A stretch of 34,107 nt of DNA from Desulfobacteraceae bacterium (GTDB lineage Bacteria > Desulfobacterota > Desulfobacteria > Desulfobacterales > Desulfobacteraceae). The position numbers were made by a program, and so were the translations under genes. The notes beneath the pieces were generated by a model that was not told the origin of the DNA, did no database searches, and was given only the letters and a program-made list of their open reading frames with translations. Location of the stretch: contig QZLA01000373.1 in the NCBI GenBank assembly GCA_004796375.1, positions 1 through 34,107 on the forward strand, given 5' to 3'. Below are positions 1 through 7,820 of the stretch, one piece after another. Positions within the stretch are counted from its first letter, which is position 1. The number at the start of each line of letters is the position of its first letter.

Positions 1-35
1 AATATGATCAAGGTGTGTGTCCGTATATAACTCAT
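1..35 (-). CDS. 5' end of an unidentified gene downstream of mlaD (partial)
   Basis: A reading frame begins with ATG at 35-33 and runs off the window edge after eleven complete codons, reading MSYIRTHTLII. A good Shine-Dalgarno sequence (GGAGG on the minus strand, about 41-45) lies roughly six bases upstream of the ATG, and the gene follows the mlaD stop codon by 21 bases on the same strand. The position is where Mla operons often carry an ABC-transport auxiliary lipoprotein or a MlaC-like periplasmic carrier, but too little protein is visible to choose, so the identity is inference from position only. Confidence 0.5.
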   Translation of the reverse strand, partial: MSYIRTHTLII

Positions 36-56
36 GGCAACCTCCGTTCAGGTATC

Positions 57-509
57 TTATTTTTTCTCTTTATCAAAGATAAACTTTCTGACAAGAGATT
101 CAATATCAAGGGAGGACTCGGTATTAAAAATCTCATCATTGGGTTCGAGAATCAGATCGTCACCGCCTGGAGAGATTTCAATGTATTTTTCTCCAATGAT
201 CCCGGCAGTTTTTACTGAAGCAATGCTGTCTTCCGAAAGCTCAATCCCCTGGTTGATCTGCAGCTGTACCTTTGCCACAAGTTTTTCTTTATCCAGGCCG
301 ATGGAGGCCACCTTACCGATATGTACCCCGGCCATCTCTATCCTGGCGCCGGTTTTCAGTCCTGAGACCGATGTAAAATACGCGGTAACTGGATAGGTAT
401 GATTGTTTAATTTTATTTCACCCAACCGTGAAAACAGGTAAAGGACGCATATCATACCGATGATGATAAACAACCCGACATAGAATTCCTTTTTTTTATC
501 TTTCAGCAT
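57..509 (-). CDS. mlaD: MlaD family lipid-binding protein (MCE domain)
   Basis: This is the substrate-binding subunit of the Mla phospholipid transporter. It is anchored in the inner membrane and forms a ring of MCE domains that passes lipids between the MlaFE complex and the periplasm. The 150-residue protein has a short basic N-terminus (MLKDKKKEF), one membrane helix at about residues 10-28 and then a single MCE domain at about 38-115, with the typical stretch VSGLKTGARIEMAGVHIGKV. Length and architecture fit MlaD rather than the multi-MCE proteins PqiB or YebT. It lies 12 bases after mlaF in the mlaE-mlaF-mlaD order, so it is almost certainly co-transcribed. The C-terminal tail is lysine-rich and short. 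Confidence 0.9.
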   Translation of the reverse strand: MLKDKKKEFYVGLFIIIGMICVLYLFSRLGEIKLNNHTYPVTAYFTSVSGLKTGARIEMAGVHIGKVASIGLDKEKLVAKVQLQINQGIELSEDSIASVKTAGIIGEKYIEISPGGDDLILEPNDEIFNTESSLDIESLVRKFIFDKEKK

Positions 510-521
510 ACCGCACCTTTT

Positions 522-1274
522 TCACTTCTTTACTTGATCTACATCTTGAATAAACGATTTAACCAATGGATTCCGGCTCGAAAATACGTCATCTTTGGTG
601 CCCTCAAACTCGATGACGCCGTTGTCCAGCATGGCAATGTGCTGGGCAATATCAAAAATGTCCGGAATATCATGACTGACAATGACAGCAGTGAACCCGA
701 ACTGTTTCTGGTAGGATTGAATCATATGATGTACATTTCGTTTCCGTATGGGATCCAGCCCGGTGGTCGGTTCGTCAAACAGGACCATATTGGGATCAGT
801 AACCAGCGCCCTTGCCAGAGCCACCCGTTTTTTCATACCGCCGGACAATTCTGAGGGAAATTTATGGTCAATCCCCTCGATATTCAACTGCTGCATTCGC
901 GTCTGCACTTTTTGACGAATCTCCGGTTTGGGGTAGTGCCGGTTTTCCACAAGCGGCAGGGCAATGTTATCAAAAATATTGAGCGAATCAAACAAAGCGT
1001 TTTCCTGGAACATGTAGCTCAGTTCCCTTCTGAACCGCCTTTTTTCATCACGACCCATTTCCGACAGGGGGTTGCCCGAAATAAGAATGGTACCACTGTC
1101 GCTTTCCATCAACCCGATGATGTGTTTGAGCAGTACCGACTTTCCCGTACCGCTCTTGCCGATAATGGCCGTAATTTCACCCTGGTAAATGGACAAATTT
1201 ATTCCGTTGAGTACGGTTAGCCCATTAAACCGTTTAACGACATTCTTAAATTCTATGATGGGCGGTGGTCTCAT
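522..1274 (-). CDS. mlaF: Mla transporter ATP-binding subunit MlaF
   Basis: This is the cytoplasmic ATPase of the Mla ABC transporter, which powers phospholipid movement to or from the outer membrane. The 250-residue protein shows a complete ABC domain: Walker A GKSGTGKS at about residues 39-46, a Q-loop region, the signature LSGGM, Walker B MVLFDEPTTGLDP and an H-loop in VIVSHD. GMKKRVALARAL after the signature is typical of the MlaF/Ttg2A subfamily. It starts three bases after the mlaE stop codon, and mlaD follows after 12 bases, indicating one operon. Confidence 0.94.
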   Translation of the reverse strand: MRPPPIIEFKNVVKRFNGLTVLNGINLSIYQGEITAIIGKSGTGKSVLLKHIIGLMESDSGTILISGNPLSEMGRDEKRRFRRELSYMFQENALFDSLNIFDNIALPLVENRHYPKPEIRQKVQTRMQQLNIEGIDHKFPSELSGGMKKRVALARALVTDPNMVLFDEPTTGLDPIRKRNVHHMIQSYQKQFGFTAVIVSHDIPDIFDIAQHIAMLDNGVIEFEGTKDDVFSSRNPLVKSFIQDVDQVKK

Positions 1275-1277
1275 ATT

Positions 1278-2069
1278 TTACACCAGAAAATAGGTGATGA
1301 TAAAGTCTGAAATTAAAATCAGGACACAGGACTGCACGACAGCATTGGTGGTGGACATGCTCACACCACGGGCACCAATGGCTTCATGCCCCTGAAGGTG
1401 AGTATAGAATCCGCGGTAACAGCAGGTCGCGGTCACGACCAGCGAAAAGACAATGGCCTTGATAAAACCGCCGTTGATATCAAAAATCTCAACAGAACTG
1501 ATCACGTGATCCATGTAGATCCCACCCTCCACACCGAGCATAATGGAACCGGTAAAGTAACCTCCAAAAATACCGATCACATCAAAAAGGGCTGTCAGTA
1601 ATGGAAAACTGATTACGGCAGCAACAATGCGCGGGCTGAATATGAAACGAACTGGATGGATATCCATGGTAACCAGTGCATCGACCTGCTCTGAAATCCG
1701 CATCACGCCGATTTCCGCAGCCATGGCAGACCCTGCCCTGGCTGTAATCATGATCGCGGTGAACACCGGTCCGAGTTCCCTGACAAGACTCAGTGCCACA
1801 ACCGACCCAAGCGCCGCTTCAGATCCGACCTTGACCAGGGAGTAATATCCCTGGAGTCCGAGAACCATTCCGGTGAAAAGCGCTGTCAGGATAATCACTA
1901 CTATGGATTTCGCACCGATAAACCAGGTATGATCCAGAATTTTAGGCAGTTGAAAAGGATAGACAAAACAGTTTTTAACCCCAGAGAGAAAGAACAGTGT
2001 CATCCTGCCGACAGAAATAATGTTCCGGATACCGCGATATCCTATGCGTGAAATTAGATTGACTAGCAT
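1278..2069 (-). CDS. mlaE: Mla transporter permease MlaE
   Basis: This is the inner-membrane permease of the Mla phospholipid transporter, dimeric in the known complex. The 263-residue protein has the MlaE-family layout: an amphipathic N-terminal helix (about residues 1-35), then about five membrane segments. The family motif is visible as LVRELGPVFTAIMITARAGS followed by MAAEIGVMRISEQVDAL, which holds the conserved Glu residues facing MlaF. The ATG at 2069 gives the expected full-length N-terminus, but it has no Shine-Dalgarno sequence and lies only about 9 bases from a well-formed -10 element, so the mRNA may be nearly leaderless. It is the first gene of mlaEFD. Confidence 0.93.
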   Translation of the reverse strand: MLVNLISRIGYRGIRNIISVGRMTLFFLSGVKNCFVYPFQLPKILDHTWFIGAKSIVVIILTALFTGMVLGLQGYYSLVKVGSEAALGSVVALSLVRELGPVFTAIMITARAGSAMAAEIGVMRISEQVDALVTMDIHPVRFIFSPRIVAAVISFPLLTALFDVIGIFGGYFTGSIMLGVEGGIYMDHVISSVEIFDINGGFIKAIVFSLVVTATCCYRGFYTHLQGHEAIGARGVSMSTTNAVVQSCVLILISDFIITYFLV

Positions 2070-2077
2070 AATCGTCG

Positions 2078-2106
2078 TTTATATCCGGTTTTTGATTCAA
2101 ACTCAA
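2078..2106 (-). promoter_or_regulatory. Predicted sigma-70 promoter for mlaEFD
   Basis: On the minus strand TTGAGT (2106-2101) and TATAAA (2083-2078) are separated by 17 bases. The predicted transcription start falls at about 2070-2072, only a few bases before the mlaE ATG at 2069. The match to consensus is good, but this is read by eye and the very short leader is unusual. Confidence 0.5.
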
Positions 2107-2141
2107 GAGCTGCACATTTTTTAACACTCTTTTACAAATCA

Positions 2142-2186
2142 GACACGTGGTTTTGTGTTGACACGTACCTTTAAAAAGAATACGTA
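2142..2186 (+). promoter_or_regulatory. Possible promoter and operator of the RHH-activase operon
   Basis: A perfect -35 element TTGACA lies at 2158-2163, with a poor -10 candidate TACGTA at 2181-2186 (17-base spacing). The direct repeat GACACGT occurs at 2142-2148 and 2160-2166. ACGT cores recur at 2145, 2163 and 2182, that is every 18-19 bases, across and just upstream of the promoter elements. A weak -10 with regularly spaced short repeats is what a regulated promoter bound by a small dimeric repressor or activator would look like. The assignment is inference. Confidence 0.35.
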
Positions 2187-2244
2187 TTAAGAAACCGAGC
2201 ACATAAAAATCGGTTATTCCGTATCACTTTGGAAAGGACGTATT

Positions 2245-2721
2245 ATGGCCCAGAAAATTACTTTGAGTGTCCCTGATATGCTGTACGAAAGGATCAAGCA
2301 GTGGCGTGATTCATTTAACCTGTCACAGATGTTTCAGGAGGCGATAACAGAAGCGATCCAGAAGAAAGAGGAGTTCCAGAAGCGGTTCCAGGAAGAGTAT
2401 GATCTTCCGGACATTATCAAGCGGTTAAAAGAGGAGAAGATCGCTTCAGAAAGAAAATTCTTCAACCTGGGTAAATCAGAAGGCCTCAAATGGGCCAAAA
2501 CGGCTCACTATGAAGACCTGGTCCATGTGCTTCACCTCAAGGACATTTTCTCTTTACCCAAAGATACCGTGTTGTCCGGCTATTTTCAAACCCTGTTTTC
2601 TGATATCGGCATCAAACGGTATGTGGCCATCGGCCCGTGCGACCATGAAAAACTCTTTTTAGAGGGTTGGCAGAAAAGTATCCAGCAATTCTGGGATCAT
2701 ATCAAGGAGTCATTGCAATGA
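2245..2721 (+). CDS. Ribbon-helix-helix-like protein with long helical tail
   Basis: I do not recognise this 158-residue protein by name. Its first 40-45 residues look like a ribbon-helix-helix (CopG/Arc-like) DNA-binding domain: a short strand KITLSVP, then a helix around MLYERIKQWRDS, a turn FNLS and a second helix QMFQEAITEAI. Residues about 45-90 are highly charged and probably helical or coiled-coil. The rest (about 90-158) is a mixed domain of unknown type. The start is supported by GGAAAGGA upstream of the ATG. Its stop codon overlaps the start of the giant activase in ATGA, so the two are translationally coupled. A role as autoregulator of the pair is inference. Confidence 0.72.
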   Translation: MAQKITLSVPDMLYERIKQWRDSFNLSQMFQEAITEAIQKKEEFQKRFQEEYDLPDIIKRLKEEKIASERKFFNLGKSEGLKWAKTAHYEDLVHVLHLKDIFSLPKDTVLSGYFQTLFSDIGIKRYVAIGPCDHEKLFLEGWQKSIQQFWDHIKESLQ

Positions 2722-5700
2722 TAGAACCATCACCTTTTGTAATTGGCATCGACATCGGGTCTATTTCAATTTCTGTTGTTCAAGTAGGATTCAATTACCA
2801 ACCGGTTCGACATGAGGTGATGGTGCACCAGGGTAAGGTTTTTGACAGCCTTGACACCTTGCTTTCCACCTTTGATCTGGCCGGCATTTCCTATATTGCC
2901 GCCACGGAATCCGCTGCAAAATTTATCAGGTCCAACATGACCTATGACAGCCAGGTGTCAATTATCCGTGCTGCCAGACAGTTTCATGACCACTTCAGCT
3001 ATATTCTAAGTGTTGGTGGAGAGAAGTTTTCACTCAGTGCGTTTGACGATTCTTTGAAATATAGCGGGTCAAAATTCAATACATCCTGTGCTGCTGGAAC
3101 AGGCAGCTTTCTCGACCAGCAGGCGATCAGGCTCAATCTTGGCAGTTCTGAAAATATCAGTCACATGGCACTGAAAAACCAGGATGTTGTCCCCGACATT
3201 GCCACCCGTTGTTCGGTATTTGCAAAAACAGACCTGATTCATGCCCAGCAGGAGGGGTACCGGATAGAACAGATTTGCGACGGGCTGTGCAAAGGGATGG
3301 CCAAAAATATACAAAGCACGCTTTTTAAGGCGCCATTACGAGAGGGTGATATCATTTTCTGCGGCGGCGTCTCACTCAACAATGCCGTCAAATCACACCT
3401 GGAATCCGCCATCGGTAAACCCTTGCTCACCGATCCATTTTCCAGAGTTTACAAGGCTGCCGGCGCTGCATTCTACCTGATCGACGAACTTAAGCGTGCT
3501 TTGAATCATGATGGAGCTGCTGCAGGTGCGTCACCTGTAGACACTAAATCCATGAGCCTTGAACGTCCCGATGATCTGTTTTTACCCATTGCTGAAGCAG
3601 CGCAGCATGTATACCCCCAACTCTCTTTAAGCTTGTCCGATTACCCCGATTTCAGCACGTTTGAATCCTACATGGATGATATGGTCGAGGTGGATATCTA
3701 CGAGGATCCCTCAGGGATGAATCTGTCCTCCTGTTATCTGGGCATGGATGTCGGTTCCACCAGTACCAAAAGCATCATTATTTCAGGTGATAAAATTCCG
3801 GTTGCCGGGTTTTATACACGAACCGCTTCAAAACCGGTTAATGCCGTCCAGAACGTGTTTCGTGCCATAGATCAATTTACCGGCCGTTACGGGATCAATC
3901 TATGCATTTCCGGCTGCGGAACGACGGGATCCGGCCGCAGGATCAGTGCAAAAATTATTGGTGCAGACATCACCCCTGATGAGATCACTGCCCATGCCCG
4001 TGCCGCATTTCATCTCAACCCTAAAGTCGATACCATTATTGAAATTGGCGGCCAGGATGCTAAATTCACCCTTCTTAAAAACGGTGTTGTGACCTCCTCC
4101 ACAATGAATACGGTCTGCGCGGCAGGCACCGGAAGCTTTATCGAGGAGCAGGCAAATAAATTAAAATGCGACTTGAAAGATTACTCGCATCGCACCGAAG
4201 GTGTCGCCTCACCGGTGTCCAGTGATCGATGCACGGTATTTATGGAACGTGATCTCAACCACTTTCTCAGCGAGGGATACCATACAGACCAGGTACTGGC
4301 ATCCGTACTCCATTCGGTTAGGGATAATTATCTGACCAAAGTCGCCAATGTGGGTAAAATCGGTCAACATATCCTCTTTCAGGGTGCCACTGCCAAGAAC
4401 AAAGCGCTGATTGCTGCGTTTGAGCAAAAGTTGAACAAACCGATTCAAGTGTCCAAATACTGTCATCTTACCGGTGCACTGGGGGTTGCCCTCCTGGCCA
4501 TGGACGCCGGATATGGATTCACTCATGTTCCGGGTACCCGCACGGAGAGCCTGACAGACACCAAAAATCCTGACACGTCAACCGCTTTTCGAGGATTTGA
4601 CCTGTGGAAGTCTGATATCCCCATTAAAAAAGAGATCTGTCAGCTGTGCAACAACCATTGCAAAATAACCATTGCAGATATCAACGGACAGGTTGAAGCC
4701 TATGGATTCCTGTGTGGAAGGGATTACAACACCCAGAAATATATCGCTCCCAAAGGACGGTTTCACCTGGTCAAAGAAAGAAACCGGCTGTCCAGGGTCA
4801 CGCTTGACAAACCGGTCCTTAAAGACATCACCATTGGTATCCCTGCCGCCCTTCATCTTCTGGATGATCTGGAATTCTGGAAAATTTTCTTTAATGACTT
4901 AGGGATCCACACCATATCCAGTGAATCCTTGAAAGATCCGATTAAATCAGGGAAAGGGGCAACCGGTGCAGAGTTCTGCGCACCACTAACGTCACTTCAC
5001 GGGCACGTTCTGTATCTCATGGAAAAAGCCGATTATATCTTTTTACCCTTTTATTTTGAGGACCGTCAAAAGGAAAAGGAACTGCGCCGCCAGCATTGTT
5101 ATTATACCCAGTTCGCGCCGTCACTGATGACCTGCATCCCTGGGCTGGATCATACCCGTATCATCGCTCCCCTGGTTAAATATCTGTATACCAGCTTTCA
5201 AACCAAAATTGACCTGTTCAAAGCCATCAAGCGTGCTGTACCCGATTATCACCTTTCCTTTTTCGATGTTAACCGCGCCTATGACCGCGCCACTGCCTAC
5301 CGTGACACCATGGCCGCCAGATACAAGTCCATGCTCAAGGATAACTTCAGTGCCGGTCTCAATGTGCTTTTTGTCGGCAGGCCCTATACCGTACTTTCAG
5401 AAACAATGAATTCCGGCATTCCCGGTATTTTTGCGAACCTGGGTATCCCTGCATTTTTCCAGGACATGCTAGAGTACAAAAGGATGAACTATGATCCCAT
5501 CAATCCCCTCCTCAAACAGGTTCACTGGAAGTATGGTGCCCAGATTCTAAAAGCGGCATATATTGCAGCCCAGACACCGAATCTGTATCCGGTGTATATC
5601 ACGTCTTTCAAATGTTCTCCTGATTCATTCTGTGTGGATTATTTCAAGCAGATCATGGAGGAGTACAACAAGCCCTACCTGGTCTTAGAGCTGGATGAAC

Positions 5701-7022
5701 ATGATTCCAGTGTAGGATACGAAACCCGTGTAGAAGCCGCCATCCAGGCCTTTGAAAACCACATGAAAACCTCTGAAAACGATCATGCAGCACAATCATT
5801 CAACATTAACTCAACGTACTGTAAATCACTGGATTCTAAAACCGTTATTTTTCCAAACTGGGACGACTACACAGGCCGCCTCATTGTATCGATCATGAAG
5901 CGGGAGGGCATCAATGCCGTATTGATGGAGGAAACCGAAGCCACCATCAAGCAGAGCCTGTTGACCAACACGGGCCAATGCATCCCCCTGAACGCTGTGG
6001 CCTCCGGTTTTATCCATACGGTTCAAAGGCTTGGACTTGATCCTTCAAAAACAGCCCTGTGGCTCAATCAGTCGGACATCGCCTGCAATATTCGAATGTA
6101 TCCGCATCATATCAAGCGGATACTTGAGCGGGAGGGAAATGGTTTTGAAACCGCCCACATTTACATTGGTGAACTCTCTTTGTTCGATATCTCTGTCAAT
6201 GCAGCGAAAAATGCCTATTTCGGGTATATGTTCGGCGGACTGATCAAGAGTATTGTCTGCAGGATCAGGCCCTATGAAATAAGCAAAGGGGAAACCGACA
6301 GCGTATCTGACCAGGTGATGAGTATCATGGAACGTGCATTTGAACATGGACTGGATAAGGAGAAGGCACTTTCAGAAGCACTGACACTCTTTTCAGGTAT
6401 TGAAAGGGATCATGATCCAAAACCCAAAGTCGGAATTTTCGGAGACCTGTATATCCGCGACAATGCCATTATCAACCAGGACCTGATTCGGTTCATTGAG
6501 GCGTATGGTGGAGAGGCGGTCATAACGCCCTACTACACCTACATAAAAATCATTGCCTCCTCATATTTCAAGAAGTGGTTTGCAGAAGGCAAATACATGA
6601 ACCTGATTTCCAACCGGGTGATCTATTCCGCCATGCAGGCCATGGAAAAGAAATACTATAAGTATTTTGAGCCGTTCCTGGGGGACATCACGGTTCATCA
6701 GAGCAAATCCAGTCAGGAAATCCTTGCCAACTACGGTATTCTTCCGGAACATACCGGGGAGTCCATGGATAATATTCTGAAGATACATCACATCATTTCT
6801 GAATATCCTGAAATGGGACTGCTCGTCCAGACCAATCCTTCGTTCTGCTGCCCGGCTCTCATCACCGAAGCCATGGCTTCAAAGATTGAGGAGAAAACAG
6901 GGATCCCGATCGTAACGATCACCTATGACATATCCGGCGGAAATAAAAACCGGATTCTTATCCCTTATCTGGATGCCCTGGTGCAGAAAGACTATCCCCA
7001 GAGACGGAAAGCCTCGGGTTGA
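2718..7022 (+). CDS. Giant acyl-CoA dehydratase activase: two BadF/HgdC-type ATPase domains plus DUF2229/HgdB-like region
   Basis: In this family ATP hydrolysis by an ASKHA-fold Fe-S protein drives low-potential electron transfer to a 2-hydroxyacyl-CoA dehydratase or benzoyl-CoA reductase-like partner. The 1434-residue chain has a first ATPase domain (about 1-270; GIDIGS at 10-15, CAAGTGSF from Cys124, RCSVF with Cys165). A second follows (about 340-610; GMDVGSTSTK at 342-351, GGQDAK at 444-449, CAAGTGSF from Cys467, RCTVF with Cys505). A DUF2229-like section follows with CQLCNNHC (Cys641, 644, 648) and Cys666, then VGRPYTVLSE near 886. The C-terminal HgdB/C-like part has KCSPDSFC near 966 and a Cys1377-Cys1378 pair. 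The ATG at 2718 overlaps the preceding stop and has AAGGAG 8 bases upstream, and I prefer it over a TTG 51 bases earlier. No separate dehydratase gene is in the window, so the substrate is unknown. Confidence 0.88.
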   Translation: MIEPSPFVIGIDIGSISISVVQVGFNYQPVRHEVMVHQGKVFDSLDTLLSTFDLAGISYIAATESAAKFIRSNMTYDSQVSIIRAARQFHDHFSYILSVGGEKFSLSAFDDSLKYSGSKFNTSCAAGTGSFLDQQAIRLNLGSSENISHMALKNQDVVPDIATRCSVFAKTDLIHAQQEGYRIEQICDGLCKGMAKNIQSTLFKAPLREGDIIFCGGVSLNNAVKSHLESAIGKPLLTDPFSRVYKAAGAAFYLIDELKRALNHDGAAAGASPVDTKSMSLERPDDLFLPIAEAAQHVYPQLSLSLSDYPDFSTFESYMDDMVEVDIYEDPSGMNLSSCYLGMDVGSTSTKSIIISGDKIPVAGFYTRTASKPVNAVQNVFRAIDQFTGRYGINLCISGCGTTGSGRRISAKIIGADITPDEITAHARAAFHLNPKVDTIIEIGGQDAKFTLLKNGVVTSSTMNTVCAAGTGSFIEEQANKLKCDLKDYSHRTEGVASPVSSDRCTVFMERDLNHFLSEGYHTDQVLASVLHSVRDNYLTKVANVGKIGQHILFQGATAKNKALIAAFEQKLNKPIQVSKYCHLTGALGVALLAMDAGYGFTHVPGTRTESLTDTKNPDTSTAFRGFDLWKSDIPIKKEICQLCNNHCKITIADINGQVEAYGFLCGRDYNTQKYIAPKGRFHLVKERNRLSRVTLDKPVLKDITIGIPAALHLLDDLEFWKIFFNDLGIHTISSESLKDPIKSGKGATGAEFCAPLTSLHGHVLYLMEKADYIFLPFYFEDRQKEKELRRQHCYYTQFAPSLMTCIPGLDHTRIIAPLVKYLYTSFQTKIDLFKAIKRAVPDYHLSFFDVNRAYDRATAYRDTMAARYKSMLKDNFSAGLNVLFVGRPYTVLSETMNSGIPGIFANLGIPAFFQDMLEYKRMNYDPINPLLKQVHWKYGAQILKAAYIAAQTPNLYPVYITSFKCSPDSFCVDYFKQIMEEYNKPYLVLELDEHDSSVGYETRVEAAIQAFENHMKTSENDHAAQSFNINSTYCKSLDSKTVIFPNWDDYTGRLIVSIMKREGINAVLMEETEATIKQSLLTNTGQCIPLNAVASGFIHTVQRLGLDPSKTALWLNQSDIACNIRMYPHHIKRILEREGNGFETAHIYIGELSLFDISVNAAKNAYFGYMFGGLIKSIVCRIRPYEISKGETDSVSDQVMSIMERAFEHGLDKEKALSEALTLFSGIERDHDPKPKVGIFGDLYIRDNAIINQDLIRFIEAYGGEAVITPYYTYIKIIASSYFKKWFAEGKYMNLISNRVIYSAMQAMEKKYYKYFEPFLGDITVHQSKSSQEILANYGILPEHTGESMDNILKIHHIISEYPEMGLLVQTNPSFCCPALITEAMASKIEEKTGIPIVTITYDISGGNKNRILIPYLDALVQKDYPQRRKASG

Positions 7023-7816
7023 GATTTGCCCGGGAGGTAAGGCATCAGCTCCGGGTATGTATCTAAAAAAGAATTCTGGAATTCGATACGCTTGACGTTA
7101 AACCGGTTATGTGCATCTACGGCACGGCGGTACCTGAAATAGTACTCATCATAATTTTTCAGATGTTTCGGGTCCTTGGCATCATCGATGGCATAAAAGT
7201 TGACATAGGTATACTTCAAGAGCTCCTCAAATGCATCCAGGTAGGCCACCAGGGATTTCTGGTGCTGGGTGACGTTGTAATTCGAATAAAACTGTTCAAT
7301 CTGAAAGACCCAAAGGATATTCTTTTTCTGGAAATACCCTTTACGGGACCTGGCATAATCGGTCATGGCCTGGATTGAGGTCTGGTTTTCCGTCATCAGT
7401 TTTCTTAAATACGCTATAAAATCGATGGTTTCCTTTATTTTGGGACGCCTGGATTCAACCTTGCTCAACGCCTCCAGTTTAATCAACCCGTTATCCAACC
7501 GAATCGTATTTTTCTTGATGGCATTGGTCAGCATGACCAGTTCCCGGGTAAAAGGGGTCAGTTTACCCAGTTTCACCCGGTCTTTTTGAATGGAATATAA
7601 AATCACCTCTCCAGCACAGACCGCAGAAAAAACAGTCATGAATATCATGAGCAGGATGACGCCCGCATCTTTGCGGATTTTGAAGATAAAATAGGGCGTG
7701 GTAACCGGTGCCAAAAAAACTGCCACAGCATACCATTTGGGCTGTTTCTTCAAATGACATTCAAGAACCATTAAACCGGACAGAATCAGCACAAATGGAA
7801 AATAAATATAATACAT
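6992..7816 (-). CDS. Membrane protein of unknown function with a long cytoplasmic or periplasmic helical domain
   Basis: I do not recognise this 274-residue protein. Three hydrophobic segments are visible near the N-terminus (about residues 2-19, 27-47 and 52-76), followed by roughly 200 mostly helical, charged residues without cysteine-rich or catalytic motifs. It follows comEC by four bases, and the likely ribosome-binding sequence (AGGAAG) sits inside the end of comEC, so the two are probably translated together. Its 3' end runs 31 bases into the convergently transcribed activase gene, leaving no room for a separate terminator. The long reading frame, the predicted membrane topology and the tight coupling support a real gene. 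Confidence 0.75.
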   Translation of the reverse strand: MYYIYFPFVLILSGLMVLECHLKKQPKWYAVAVFLAPVTTPYFIFKIRKDAGVILLMIFMTVFSAVCAGEVILYSIQKDRVKLGKLTPFTRELVMLTNAIKKNTIRLDNGLIKLEALSKVESRRPKIKETIDFIAYLRKLMTENQTSIQAMTDYARSRKGYFQKKNILWVFQIEQFYSNYNVTQHQKSLVAYLDAFEELLKYTYVNFYAIDDAKDPKHLKNYDEYYFRYRRAVDAHNRFNVKRIEFQNSFLDTYPELMPYLPGKSQPEAFRLWG

Positions 7817-7820
7817 AAAC

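Noticed and set aside
2667..2717. TTG start adding 17 residues to the giant activase.
   Set aside because: It lies inside the upstream gene and has no good ribosome-binding site. ATG 2718 has AAGGAG and the usual ATGA overlap.
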